Source: Allobosea sp. (lineage in GTDB: Bacteria > Pseudomonadota > Alphaproteobacteria > Rhizobiales > Beijerinckiaceae). From it: DNA of 64,000 nucleotides. Below are positions 50,577 to 58,589 of this stretch, piece after piece; positions within the stretch are counted from its first letter, which is position 1; each line of letters opens with the position of its first letter. The stretch is taken from assembly GCA_024231975.1 (NCBI GenBank), contig JAAEQB010000068.1, positions 1-64,000 on the forward strand, written 5' to 3'. A program made the position numbers and the translations under genes. The notes beneath the pieces were generated by a model that was not told the DNA's origin, did not search any database, and saw nothing but the letters and a program-made list of their open reading frames with translations.

Positions 50577-51078
50577 ATGCCGCTCTCGCCACCGTCACGC
50601 CGGCGCCGAAGCGCCGCGCGGCGATCAGGGTCAGGATCAGGAAGACGATCAGCGCCAGCACCTGCGCGATCGCGAAGGGCGGCTCGCTCTGGGTCGGCGC
50701 CAGATCGTGCAGGACGTTCACCTTGAGGAAGAGCTGGGCGATCAGCACGAAGATCAGCAGGTAGAACGAGAGCACCGCGGTGATCGCATAGATCCGCCGC
50801 CAGACATCGCGCAGAGCGAAGGCGTAGAGCGCCAATCCGGCGATCACGATCAGGACCAGCGAGACTGCTCCGACGATATGCGAGGGTAGCACCCTGTCGA
50901 AGGGGAAGGCGTAACCGGTCGCACTGGCCGCGAAGGCGGTCGAAAGATAGATGCCGTTCCAACGTGGGCTGAGATGGCCCTTCAGCAAGGCCATCGTCAT
51001 CGGGAAGCCGGCGACGATGGCGATCAGGCTGAGCCAGGTGTGGAAGCCAACCAGCGTGGTTGGATCGAGCACGAACAT
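50575..51078 (-). CDS. Small multi-pass membrane protein of unknown function
   Basis: 167 aa with about five membrane stretches (FHTWLSLIAIVAGFPMTMALL, YLSTAFAASATGYAFPF, HIVGAVSLVLIVIAGLALYAFAL, IYAITAVLSFYLLIFVLIAQLFL, AIAQVLALIVFLILTLIAA). No family recognised. Start ATG 51078 is the obvious first hydrophobic-protein start. The stop (TAA) lies inside the T-run of the convergent terminator. Single gene. Confidence 0.7.
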   Translation of the reverse strand: MFVLDPTTLVGFHTWLSLIAIVAGFPMTMALLKGHLSPRWNGIYLSTAFAASATGYAFPFDRVLPSHIVGAVSLVLIVIAGLALYAFALRDVWRRIYAITAVLSFYLLIFVLIAQLFLKVNVLHDLAPTQSEPPFAIAQVLALIVFLILTLIAARRFGAGVTVARAA

Positions 51079-51166
51079 GACGAAGCCCCCGCTTCAACTG
51101 CAGTGGGCTATACTGGCAAATACCGGGCCACCCTGGCGAGGGCTTTGTGGAGCTTTCTCGGCTGGA

Positions 51167-52054
51167 TCATTCCGCCGCGGCTCGGATTTCGTCGGGCTGG
51201 GCCTCAACCGGCTTTCGGACGGTGGCGAAATAGGAGCCGGCGACGATCAGTGCGAAACCGACGAGCAGGGCCAGAGACAGGGGCTCGCCGAGTACGAGCA
51301 CTCCGAGCAGCACAGCAACGGCGGGATTGAGGTAGGCGATCACCGTCGCCCGCGCCGCGCCGACCTCGGCGATCAGCGCGAACAGCAGCTGGAAGGCCAG
51401 CGCCGTGCAGAAGACGGCCAGAGCGATCACCGCGAGGCTGGCATCGAGCGTGATCCGGGCAGGCCAATGAGCTGGGACGAAGGGCAGATAGAGTATCGCG
51501 GCGACGATCAGCGACGCGACGACCACTGCACTCGCCTCGGCATCGGCGAGCTTGCGCGCAACGATGATCGGCCCGACGGCATAGCCGAGTGCGCTCAGCC
51601 CCAGCGCCAGCGCCGGCCAGAGCTCGACCGGCTGCTCGTCGAAGCCGAGCAGCGCGATGACGCCGGCCAGGCCGAGGCCTAACCCGACGAGCCGCCCGGT
51701 CCCGAGCCGCTCCTGCGACAGCGCGACACCCAGGATCGCGGCGATGATGGGCGTCAGCGCGATGATCAGGCCGGCGAGCGAGCTCGTCACCCGCGTTTCG
51801 GCGAAGCCGATCAGGAACCAGGGCCCGCTGATCTCGACGAGTGTGTAGAGGATCAGCCAGACGGGTCGGCGAAAGCCCGCCATGACGCCCTTGCCGCGCA
51901 AGACGAAAGGCGCCAGCACCAAGGCGCCGATGGCGGCGCGACCGAAGGCGACGATGAGCGGGTGATAATCGGCGACGGCGACCCGGATCAGCAGATAGGG
52001 CACGCCCCAGATCACGCCGAGGGCGAGGAACAGCAGCCAGGCCGTCCGGCTCAT
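51167..52054 (-). CDS. EamA/DMT-superfamily transporter
   Basis: 295 aa with ten predicted membrane segments in two EamA repeats (AWLLFLALGVIWGVPYLLIRV ..., AYLNPAVAVLLGVLVLGEP ...). ATG 52054 overlaps the methyltransferase stop by 3 nt (ATGA); the in-frame extension upstream is Arg-rich and not membrane-like. Third gene of the AraC-methyltransferase-EamA operon. Family exports metabolites such as amino acids, nucleosides or drugs. Confidence 0.88.
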   Translation of the reverse strand: MSRTAWLLFLALGVIWGVPYLLIRVAVADYHPLIVAFGRAAIGALVLAPFVLRGKGVMAGFRRPVWLILYTLVEISGPWFLIGFAETRVTSSLAGLIIALTPIIAAILGVALSQERLGTGRLVGLGLGLAGVIALLGFDEQPVELWPALALGLSALGYAVGPIIVARKLADAEASAVVVASLIVAAILYLPFVPAHWPARITLDASLAVIALAVFCTALAFQLLFALIAEVGAARATVIAYLNPAVAVLLGVLVLGEPLSLALLVGFALIVAGSYFATVRKPVEAQPDEIRAAAE

Positions 52055-52704
52055 GCCAGCGTGCCTTTCCGGAACAGTGCGGTCAGCCAGCGGCCGTCGC
52101 GTCCGTCGAACGAGTGCGACCAGTGCAGGCCGAAGCCGAGCGCGGCCAGGGCGGCGACAATCTCGGAGCGTGGCCACAGGGCGACGTAATATGCGTTGCC
52201 CTTCGAGCCGATCTCGACGCCCTCGCCCTGCCCTTCCCGAAGTCCAAGCAGGAAAACGCCACCATCGCGGATCGCCTTCGCGATCCCGGCCAGGACCGAA
52301 GGCAGGATTTCGCGCTCAATATGCTGGAGCACATAGAGCGCCACCGCCCCATCATAAGGGCCGTCCAGAGGATCGATAATCACATCGAGACGCTCGGCCC
52401 GGCGGCCGCGTGCCGCCTGGAACTGCACGAAGGATTCCGCTCCGTCGGTACGCCTGACAGTGAGCCCCCTCTCCTCCAGCCAGTCGGCATCCCAGCCCGG
52501 TCCGGAGCCGATCTCGAGCAGATGGCCGCCCGGCGGAGCGAGCTTCAGCAACTCGACCAGTGCCGGCTGGTCATCAGCCCCCGGCTTGGGCGCCGTCGTG
52601 TCCGCGTAGTCCTCGGCGCAGCCCTCGTAACCGACGAGGGTCGAGCTGTTGGAGGCTGAGCGGCTCGGCGCCCCATCCTCCTTGGATGCACCCGGTGCTG
52701 TCAT
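52051..52704 (-). CDS. Class I SAM-dependent methyltransferase
   Basis: 217 aa. Motif I HLLEIGSGPGWDADWLEERG with the acidic post-motif R-T-D-G-A, and motif IV-like PYDGAVALYVLQHI. No target recognition domain, so a small-molecule methylase is more likely than an RNA or DNA one. Overlaps both neighbours by 4 nt (ATGA), an unusually tight three-gene coupling. Confidence 0.82.
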   Translation of the reverse strand: MTAPGASKEDGAPSRSASNSSTLVGYEGCAEDYADTTAPKPGADDQPALVELLKLAPPGGHLLEIGSGPGWDADWLEERGLTVRRTDGAESFVQFQAARGRRAERLDVIIDPLDGPYDGAVALYVLQHIEREILPSVLAGIAKAIRDGGVFLLGLREGQGEGVEIGSKGNAYYVALWPRSEIVAALAALGFGLHWSHSFDGRDGRWLTALFRKGTLA

Positions 52705-53555
52705 TTTGCGGTCCCGTTCCCATCGCGCTCCAGCGGAATCCAGATCTGCAGGCCGCCGAGCCCGGTGCCCGGATCGAAGGCATCGTTATGGAATTCGAGC
52801 ACGGGGCCGTTCGCCGCATTGAGCCCGGCAGCCGGCAAGGCCTCGTTCCAGATCGCCGTGTAGGTGTCGAAGATCGTCGAGACGTGCTCGCGATGGTCGA
52901 AGACGGCGTAGCTCCGGGGCTCGATCTCCAGAGCGGCGAGTGGCTTTCTTGGCAAGGCGGCCGAGCTGACCTCGGCGGCGCACATATATTCAAAGCAGCC
53001 ATCCTCGTCCGGCGCGCGGCAGACACCGATCGGTATTCCCGGGGCCTTGTCGGCGATATCGGCGTAGTGGTCGCACATGAACGCCTGCCATTGCGCGGGT
53101 ATGCCGATCGCTGATTCATACGAGCATGGCGCAGACAGGCCGACGAGGCGCAGCCGACCCAGCTCCCGCACGGACGGGATCGGTGTCCGGGCACGTCCGT
53201 TCGTCAGCCGCAACGGCGCGACGAGAACGAGCCTCTCGGTGCTGCCGGCATTGCGAACCTCTTCCGGCGTCGTATCGAACTGGTCGCGAAAGGCGCGAGT
53301 GAAGGCCTCGTGCGAGCCGTAGCCGAATTCGAGCGCGACCGAGAGGATGTCGGGCGCACCGGCAGCAAGGCGCTTGGCGGCCTCGCTCAATCGCCTTGCC
53401 CGCAGATAGGCCATGACAGGCCAGCCGCTAGCCGTTCCGAAGGCATTGGCCAGATGCGAACGCGAGACATTGCAGGCTGCCGCGACCGAGCCGAGCGTCA
53501 GTTCCCGGCCCGAATTGCGCTCGATCACCCAAAGCGCCTTGTCGGCAAGCGACAT
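52701..53555 (-). CDS. AraC-family regulator with GyrI-like effector domain
   Basis: 284 aa. N-terminal AraC double HTH (LTLGSVAAACNVSRSHLANAFG, ILSVALEFGYGSHEAFTRAFR) followed by a GyrI-like/Bac_rhamnosid-type domain (residues ~125-284, ending in GGLQIWIPLERDGNG). This order is that of MarA/Rob and BmrR-like drug-sensing regulators. First gene of an operon with a methyltransferase and an EamA exporter. It overlaps the methyltransferase by 4 nt. Likely induced by a small hydrophobic or amphipathic compound, which the operon may modify and export (inference). Confidence 0.85.
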   Translation of the reverse strand: MSLADKALWVIERNSGRELTLGSVAAACNVSRSHLANAFGTASGWPVMAYLRARRLSEAAKRLAAGAPDILSVALEFGYGSHEAFTRAFRDQFDTTPEEVRNAGSTERLVLVAPLRLTNGRARTPIPSVRELGRLRLVGLSAPCSYESAIGIPAQWQAFMCDHYADIADKAPGIPIGVCRAPDEDGCFEYMCAAEVSSAALPRKPLAALEIEPRSYAVFDHREHVSTIFDTYTAIWNEALPAAGLNAANGPVLEFHNDAFDPGTGLGGLQIWIPLERDGNGTAK

Positions 53556-53775
53556 GCCCCGGCTCCTCCCCTAAGAGCCCCGTGCATATCACCCACTTTG
53601 GCCCGTCGCTTGATCGTTCGTCCACAAGCGCCGCACGCGGATTCCGATGCACACTCTCGTCCTCGGTCGCACACCAGAGCACGCCCCGGAGGTCATTGGC
53701 TGTCAGCAGCCCTCTTTTCTTGCCGCAATTCAGCAACCAGCTGAAAGCGGGGTGCCATGTGGCCAAAGGACCGTC

Positions 53776-55149
53776 ATGAACATCGCGATAGATCAGGCTG
53801 AGCTCGAAACCGAAGGCCTCGCCAGGACGCAGCAATCGCCCCTGAGGCTGTTCGCCGCGATCCTGCGCAATCCGCTGACGGCGCTACCGCCCGAGATCTT
53901 CCGCGAGCGTCTCGTGCTGTCCAGCGTCGCCGGACGGCAGAGCCTTTACGTCTGCGACCCGCCGCTGATCCAGGAGGCGCTCGTCAAGAACGCCGCCTGC
54001 CTCGACAAGGGCGAAATCGCCCGCAAGGTGCTGGGGCCGGCACTTGGCGATGGCCTGCTGACCGCGGAAGGAGCGCATTGGCGCTGGCAGCGGCAGTCGG
54101 TTGCTACAGGCTTCCAGCACGAAAAGCTGCTCGGCTTCCTGCCGGCGATGATCGGCGCGGCCGAGGCGACCTCCGCGCGCTGGCGCAGGGCGAGCAAGCC
54201 GCTCGACATCGGCCATGAAATGATGCGGACCACCTTCGAGATCATCGTCGAGACGATGCTGTCCGGACATGCCGGCCTCGATGTCGGCAAGGTCGAGCGT
54301 GCCATCTCCGATTACCTGGAACCGACGAGCTTCGTCTTCGCCTACAGCGTTTTTGGCCTGCCGAACTGGATTCCCTATCCGGGCCGGGCCCGGGCGCGGA
54401 CCGCCATCACCTATCTGCGCGAGAGCATCGGCGATCTCGTCGCCGCACGGCGTGCCGCGGGCACCCGCCACGGCGACCTTCTCGACATGCTGCTCGAGGC
54501 GAGCGATCCGGAGACCGGCCGCGCCATGCAGGACTCGGAGATCGTCGACAACCTGCTCACCTTCATCACCGCCGGCCATGAGACGACGGCGCTCGGGCTC
54601 GCCTGGACACTGCATCTGCTCAGCGTGAATCGCGAGATCGAGCAGCAGGTGCGGGACGAGATCGCGGCGGTGACGCAAGGCGGGCCGCTCGCGCCCGCAC
54701 ATGTCGCGCAGTTGAGCTTCACCAAGGCCGTCTTCCAGGAAGCGATGCGGCTTTATCCACCGGCGCCGGTGATCACCCGGCAGGTCGTGAAGCCCTTCCG
54801 TCTCGGCGGGCTCTCGCTTGGCGAGGGCACGGTTCTCTACGTCCCGATCCAGGCGGTCCATCGGCACGAGCGGTTGTGGGACGAGCCGGAGCGGTTCGAT
54901 CCCCGCCGCTTCCTGCCCGAGGCCGCCCGTACGCGGCACCGCTACGCCTATCTGCCCTTCGGCGCCGGCCCGCGCATCTGCATCGGCAGCGCCTTCGCCA
55001 CGATGGAAGCCGTCGCGATCCTGGCGGTCCTCCTGCCGGCTCTGACGCTCTCGCCGATCTCCAACGCCGCGCCCGAGCCCTCCCTCAAGATCACGCTGAG
55101 GCCGCGCCGACCGATGCTGATGCTGGCCGAGCAGCGCAAGGCGGCGTGA
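53776..55149 (+). CDS. Cytochrome P450
   Basis: 457 aa from ATG 53776 (AAAGGA 5 nt before). I-helix oxygen motif AGHETTA, ExxR motif EAMR in the K helix, and the heme-binding FGAGPRICIG with Cys402. The sequence resembles bacterial P450s of the fatty-acid or terpenoid hydroxylase kind; no membrane anchor. No ferredoxin or reductase gene is adjacent, so it needs a partner encoded elsewhere. Upstream in-frame ATG 53647 adds a tail that is not family-like. Confidence 0.92.
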   Translation: MNIAIDQAELETEGLARTQQSPLRLFAAILRNPLTALPPEIFRERLVLSSVAGRQSLYVCDPPLIQEALVKNAACLDKGEIARKVLGPALGDGLLTAEGAHWRWQRQSVATGFQHEKLLGFLPAMIGAAEATSARWRRASKPLDIGHEMMRTTFEIIVETMLSGHAGLDVGKVERAISDYLEPTSFVFAYSVFGLPNWIPYPGRARARTAITYLRESIGDLVAARRAAGTRHGDLLDMLLEASDPETGRAMQDSEIVDNLLTFITAGHETTALGLAWTLHLLSVNREIEQQVRDEIAAVTQGGPLAPAHVAQLSFTKAVFQEAMRLYPPAPVITRQVVKPFRLGGLSLGEGTVLYVPIQAVHRHERLWDEPERFDPRRFLPEAARTRHRYAYLPFGAGPRICIGSAFATMEAVAILAVLLPALTLSPISNAAPEPSLKITLRPRRPMLMLAEQRKAA

Positions 55150-55161
55150 GCACCGCGGCGA

Positions 55162-57072
55162 TCACTGCGTCAGGCTGACCCTGACGCTCTCGCCCTCTTC
55201 CTGGGTCGCGCGCTGCAGCGTCGCCTTGGCCTCGTCGACCTGGCGCTGGCGGTTCCAGAGCGCGGCGTATACGCCATCGGCCGCGAGCAGCTCCCGATGG
55301 TGGCCGCGCTCGACGATCAGGCCTTTGTCAAGGACGATGATTTCGTCGGCATTGACCACGGTCGAGAGCCGGTGGGCGATCACCAAAGTGGTGCGTCCTT
55401 CGCTGACCCGGTCGAGCGCGTCCTGGATCTCCTTCTCGGTAAAGGAATCGAGCGCCGATGTGGCTTCGTCCAGAACCAGCACCGGCGGCCCCTTCAGGAT
55501 CGTGCGGGCGATGGCGACGCGCTGCTTCTCGCCGCCCGAAAGCTTGAGGCCACGCTCGCCGACCGAGGTCTGGTAGCCTTCCGGCAGCGACTTGATGAAG
55601 CGGTCGATCTGGGCAAGGCGGGCGGCGTCCTCGATCTCGCTCTGCGTCGCTTCGGGCCGGCCATAGCGCAGATTGTATTCGATGGTGTCGTTGAACAGCA
55701 CCGTGTCCTGCGGGACCATGCCGATCGCCGAGCGCAAGCTCACCTGCTGGACTTCGGCGATATCCTGGCCGTCGATCAGGATGCGGCCGCGTTGCGGCTC
55801 GTAGAAGCGGAAGAGCAGGCGCGAGATCGTCGACTTGCCGGCGCCCGAGGGACCGACGATCGCGACAGTGCGGCCGGCCGGCACCTCGAAGGAGATGCCG
55901 CGCAGGATCGGCCGCTCCGGCACATAGGCGAAATGGACATCCTCGAAGGTGACGGTGCCGGCGCGGACATCGAGCGGCGGCGCGCCCGGCTGGTCCTGGA
56001 TCTCGGGATCGCGGCCGATCAGCGAGAACATCTGCTCGATGTCGAGCGTCGCCTGCTTGATCTCGCGGTAGACGGTGCCCATGAAATTCAAGGGTATGTA
56101 GAGCTGGATCAGCATGGCGTTGATCAGCACGAAGTCGCCGACCGTGTTGGTGCCGGCCTGGAAGCCGCGCACGCACATCACCATCGAGATGGTGAGGCCG
56201 ATCGCGAAGATCGCGGCTTGGCCGAAATTGAGCCAGGCGAGCGAGGTGTAGGCCTTGATCGAGTTGCGCTCATAGCGCGCCATCGACAGGTCGTAGCGGG
56301 CGGTCTCGCGCGCCTCGGCGCCGAAATACTTCACCGTCTCGTAGTTGAGCAGCGAGTCGATCGCCTTGGCGTTGGCGTCCGTGTCGGACTCGTTCATCTG
56401 GGCGCGGATGGCGATGCGCCATTCGGTGGCCTTGATGGTGTAGGTCATGTAGCCGACCACCATCACGACCAGCACGACGACATAGCGCCAGTCGAACAGA
56501 TAAAGCAGCACGGCGATGATCAGCGAGACCTCGATGATCACCGGTACGAGCTGGTTGAGGCCGAGGCGGACCATCTCCTCGATGCCGTTGCGGCCGCGCT
56601 CGAGCACGCGGGTCAAGCCGCCGGTCTTGCGCTCGAGATGGAAGCGCAGCGAGAGATGGTGGAGATGGCCGAAGGTCTGCAGCGCCAGCGTGCGGACCGC
56701 GTGCATGAAGACCGGCGCGAAGATCGCGTCGCGCAATTGCACGAAGGCCGCCGAGCCGACGCGGGCGAAGCCGTAGATCACGGTCAGCGCCAGCGGCGCG
56801 CCGACCAGGAAGGGCAACCAGTTCGACAGCGAGGTCGGGTTGTTGGCGAGTGCGTCCGTCGCCCATTTGAAGGTGAAGGGCACGCCCATCAATACGAGCC
56901 GGCCGATCACCAGCAGCACGAAGGCGGCGACGACACGCTGGCGCAGATCGGCCCGCTCCGGCGGCCAGAGATAGGGCCAGAGCGCCTTGAAGGTGGCGAT
57001 GAAGCCGGAGCCGGGCTGGAGCACGGCGGCGCGCGCGAGGGGCGCCGGGACCGGCGAGGCAGGCGAGGACAT
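55162..57072 (-). CDS. Atm1/HMT-type ABC exporter (half transporter)
   Basis: 636 aa. Membrane domain with six segments (residues ~40-335), e.g. VLLVIGRLVLMGVPFTFKWATDAL, the conserved ERKTGGLTRVLERGRNGIEE loop and GDFVLINAMLIQLYIPLNFMG. Nucleotide-binding domain: Walker A GPSGAGKST, signature LSGGEKQRVAIARTIL, Walker B VLVLDEATSALDS, H-loop VIAHRLSTV. These features are those of ATM1/HMT1-type homodimers that export glutathione-linked compounds, contributing to Fe-S or heavy-metal homeostasis. Start ATG 57072 has GGAAG 7 nt upstream. Confidence 0.92.
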   Translation of the reverse strand: MSSPASPVPAPLARAAVLQPGSGFIATFKALWPYLWPPERADLRQRVVAAFVLLVIGRLVLMGVPFTFKWATDALANNPTSLSNWLPFLVGAPLALTVIYGFARVGSAAFVQLRDAIFAPVFMHAVRTLALQTFGHLHHLSLRFHLERKTGGLTRVLERGRNGIEEMVRLGLNQLVPVIIEVSLIIAVLLYLFDWRYVVVLVVMVVGYMTYTIKATEWRIAIRAQMNESDTDANAKAIDSLLNYETVKYFGAEARETARYDLSMARYERNSIKAYTSLAWLNFGQAAIFAIGLTISMVMCVRGFQAGTNTVGDFVLINAMLIQLYIPLNFMGTVYREIKQATLDIEQMFSLIGRDPEIQDQPGAPPLDVRAGTVTFEDVHFAYVPERPILRGISFEVPAGRTVAIVGPSGAGKSTISRLLFRFYEPQRGRILIDGQDIAEVQQVSLRSAIGMVPQDTVLFNDTIEYNLRYGRPEATQSEIEDAARLAQIDRFIKSLPEGYQTSVGERGLKLSGGEKQRVAIARTILKGPPVLVLDEATSALDSFTEKEIQDALDRVSEGRTTLVIAHRLSTVVNADEIIVLDKGLIVERGHHRELLAADGVYAALWNRQRQVDEAKATLQRATQEEGESVRVSLTQ

Positions 57073-57167
57073 TGAAATGCTTCCAAATGGAACCGCCGAT
57101 ATAGGCGGATTCTCTCGGGAATGCAGGGGGCGGGAGGGAAAATTACGCCGCTGGTATGCGGGCGCCT

Positions 57168-57343
57168 TTCCCTTCTCCCCTTGCGGGAGAAGGTGGCAGC
57201 GCGAAGCGCTGACGGATGAGGGTTCGCGCCGCCCTTTCCTTGCTGTTCAGATCAGAGGCAATCCCAGTCAGGACGTGGACATGTCGCGCGACCCCTCATC
57301 CGGCCCTTCGGGCCACCTTCTCCCGCAAGGGGAGAAGGGGAGT
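57168..57343. repeat. Long inverted repeat between Atm1 and kinase genes (REP-like, family C)
   Basis: A perfect 26-bp inverted repeat: left arm 57172-57197 (CTTCTCCCCTTGC...GGTGGC), right arm 57312-57337 (GCCACC...GGGGAGAAG). The arms continue imperfectly with GGATGAGGG and its complement. The 114-nt centre has no gene. Each arm is itself a small palindrome (CTCCC/GGGAG) and the two form a pair of head-to-head REP copies. Confidence 0.75.
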
Positions 57344-57357
57344 GCTTCACTCCGCGC

Positions 57358-57987
57358 TCAGGTCAACGCCACTCCATTCTCCCAGAGAATATCGGCCTGC
57401 CGGCTGCCTTCGATCACCAGCCGTGCATTGGGCAGATCGTTGCCCTCGACCCAGGCCCGTGCGGCCTCCTCGCTGCGACCGAGATCGGTCCAGCGGGCCA
57501 GTAGTCGACGTTCCAGCTCGGTCATAGGCACATCGATGAAGATCGTCAGGTCGAAGAGTGGTGCGAGCTCCGACCAGGGCGCCCGATCGAGCAAGAGGTA
57601 ATTGCCCTCGACCAGGATGAGCCGGGCCTCGGCCGGGATGACCGCCGCACCGGCGCTAGCGAGATCGGCCTCGCGATCGAAAACCGGCACCGCGACATCA
57701 CCCTCGTTCGATCGGACACGCCCCAGCGCCGCAGCGAGCCCGGCGCAGTCGAAGGTCGCGGGCGCGCCCTTGCGGTTGCGCAGCCCCAGCGCATCGAGCA
57801 CGGCATTGTCGAAATGAAAGCCGTCCATCGGCACCAGCGCCGCCTCGCCTGCCGGCAGCGCCGCGAGCAGGCGCGCGCTCAGCGTCGACTTTCCGGCGCC
57901 CGGAGGCCCGGCGAGAGCGATGATGATCCGGTTCAGACCACGGGCCCGCTCGACGATCCGGGCGGCGATGTCTTCGACAGTCTGCAT
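57358..57987 (-). CDS. P-loop kinase, uridine-kinase-like (nucleoside/sugar kinase family)
   Basis: 209 aa from ATG 57987. Walker A LAGPPGAGKST, then VPMDGFHFDNAVLDALGLRNRKGAPATFD, typical of the FrcK/YggC-like branch of the phosphoribulokinase/uridine kinase family, and VEGNYLLLDRAPW. The substrate in this branch is unsettled (fructose, pantothenate-like or nucleoside); no neighbour decides it. Confidence 0.82.
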   Translation of the reverse strand: MQTVEDIAARIVERARGLNRIIIALAGPPGAGKSTLSARLLAALPAGEAALVPMDGFHFDNAVLDALGLRNRKGAPATFDCAGLAAALGRVRSNEGDVAVPVFDREADLASAGAAVIPAEARLILVEGNYLLLDRAPWSELAPLFDLTIFIDVPMTELERRLLARWTDLGRSEEAARAWVEGNDLPNARLVIEGSRQADILWENGVALT

Positions 57988-58146
57988 GGTCAAAAACTCG
58001 GCATCATCCACATTCCGCCCCGAGCTCGACGCCTGCAACCGGACGCTTCCGCCATCAAGCGGCACCGATCAGGCCTTGTTCTGGTCGCAACTGCAATGTC
58101 AGACTGGCTTAAAGCCTTTAAGGGCTGAGGCCAGGAGAAGACGCCC

Positions 58147-58479
58147 ATGATGCTTCGACGCATTCTTCCCGCCGCTTGCGCACTGGCGCTGCTGCCTGTC
58201 GTGCCGGCCCTCGCGCAGTCGCGCCCGCCCGCGCAGATCAAGATCACCAATGCCCGCACCGTGCCGCTGGAGTCGCTGGAGATCACCACCACGGGCGAGC
58301 AGGCCCGCCTTGTCGGCAAGCTCGCCAAGCCGCTGGCGCCCGGCAAGAGCATCATGATCAAGCTCAACAAGCCGGCCGGCTGCAGCTACTACCTGCTCGG
58401 CAAGTTCAGCGACGAGAGCGAGAGCGACAATGACGGCATCGACCTCTGCAAGGAGAAGTCGCTGCGCCTGACGGAATGA
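58147..58479 (+). CDS. Small exported protein of unknown function
   Basis: 110 aa. Signal peptide MMLRRILPAACALALLPVV then PALAQS. Mature part is a compact beta-like domain (IKITNARTVPLESLEITTTGEQARLVGKL, APGKSIMIKLN) with two Cys (GCSYYLL and DLCKEK) that may form a disulfide in the periplasm. GGAGAAG lies 6-7 nt before the ATG. Function unknown; similar short secreted proteins are common in this order. Confidence 0.75.
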   Translation: MMLRRILPAACALALLPVVPALAQSRPPAQIKITNARTVPLESLEITTTGEQARLVGKLAKPLAPGKSIMIKLNKPAGCSYYLLGKFSDESESDNDGIDLCKEKSLRLTE

Positions 58480-58487
58480 GGGCCAAG

Positions 58488-58579
58488 CGTCATGGTCGGG
58501 CTTGACCCGACCATCTCGGAAACCAGCTAGCTGGTGTTGAGATTCTCGGGTCTGCGCTTCGCTTCGCCCGAGAATGACG
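58488..58579. repeat. Palindromic three-stem repeat, family B, copy 2
   Basis: 92 bp with the same outer CGTCAT...ATGACG ends and the same stem 3 (ATTCTCGGG/CCCGAGAAT) as 47279-47381. Stem 1 is ATGGTCGGG (58492-58500) and CCCGACCAT (58506-58514): the single changed base pair relative to copy 1 is compensated. The middle arm is a palindrome of different sequence (ACCAGCTAGCTGGT). It lies between the secreted-protein gene and cimA. Confidence 0.8.
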
Positions 58580-58589
58580 GCCCTATTGA

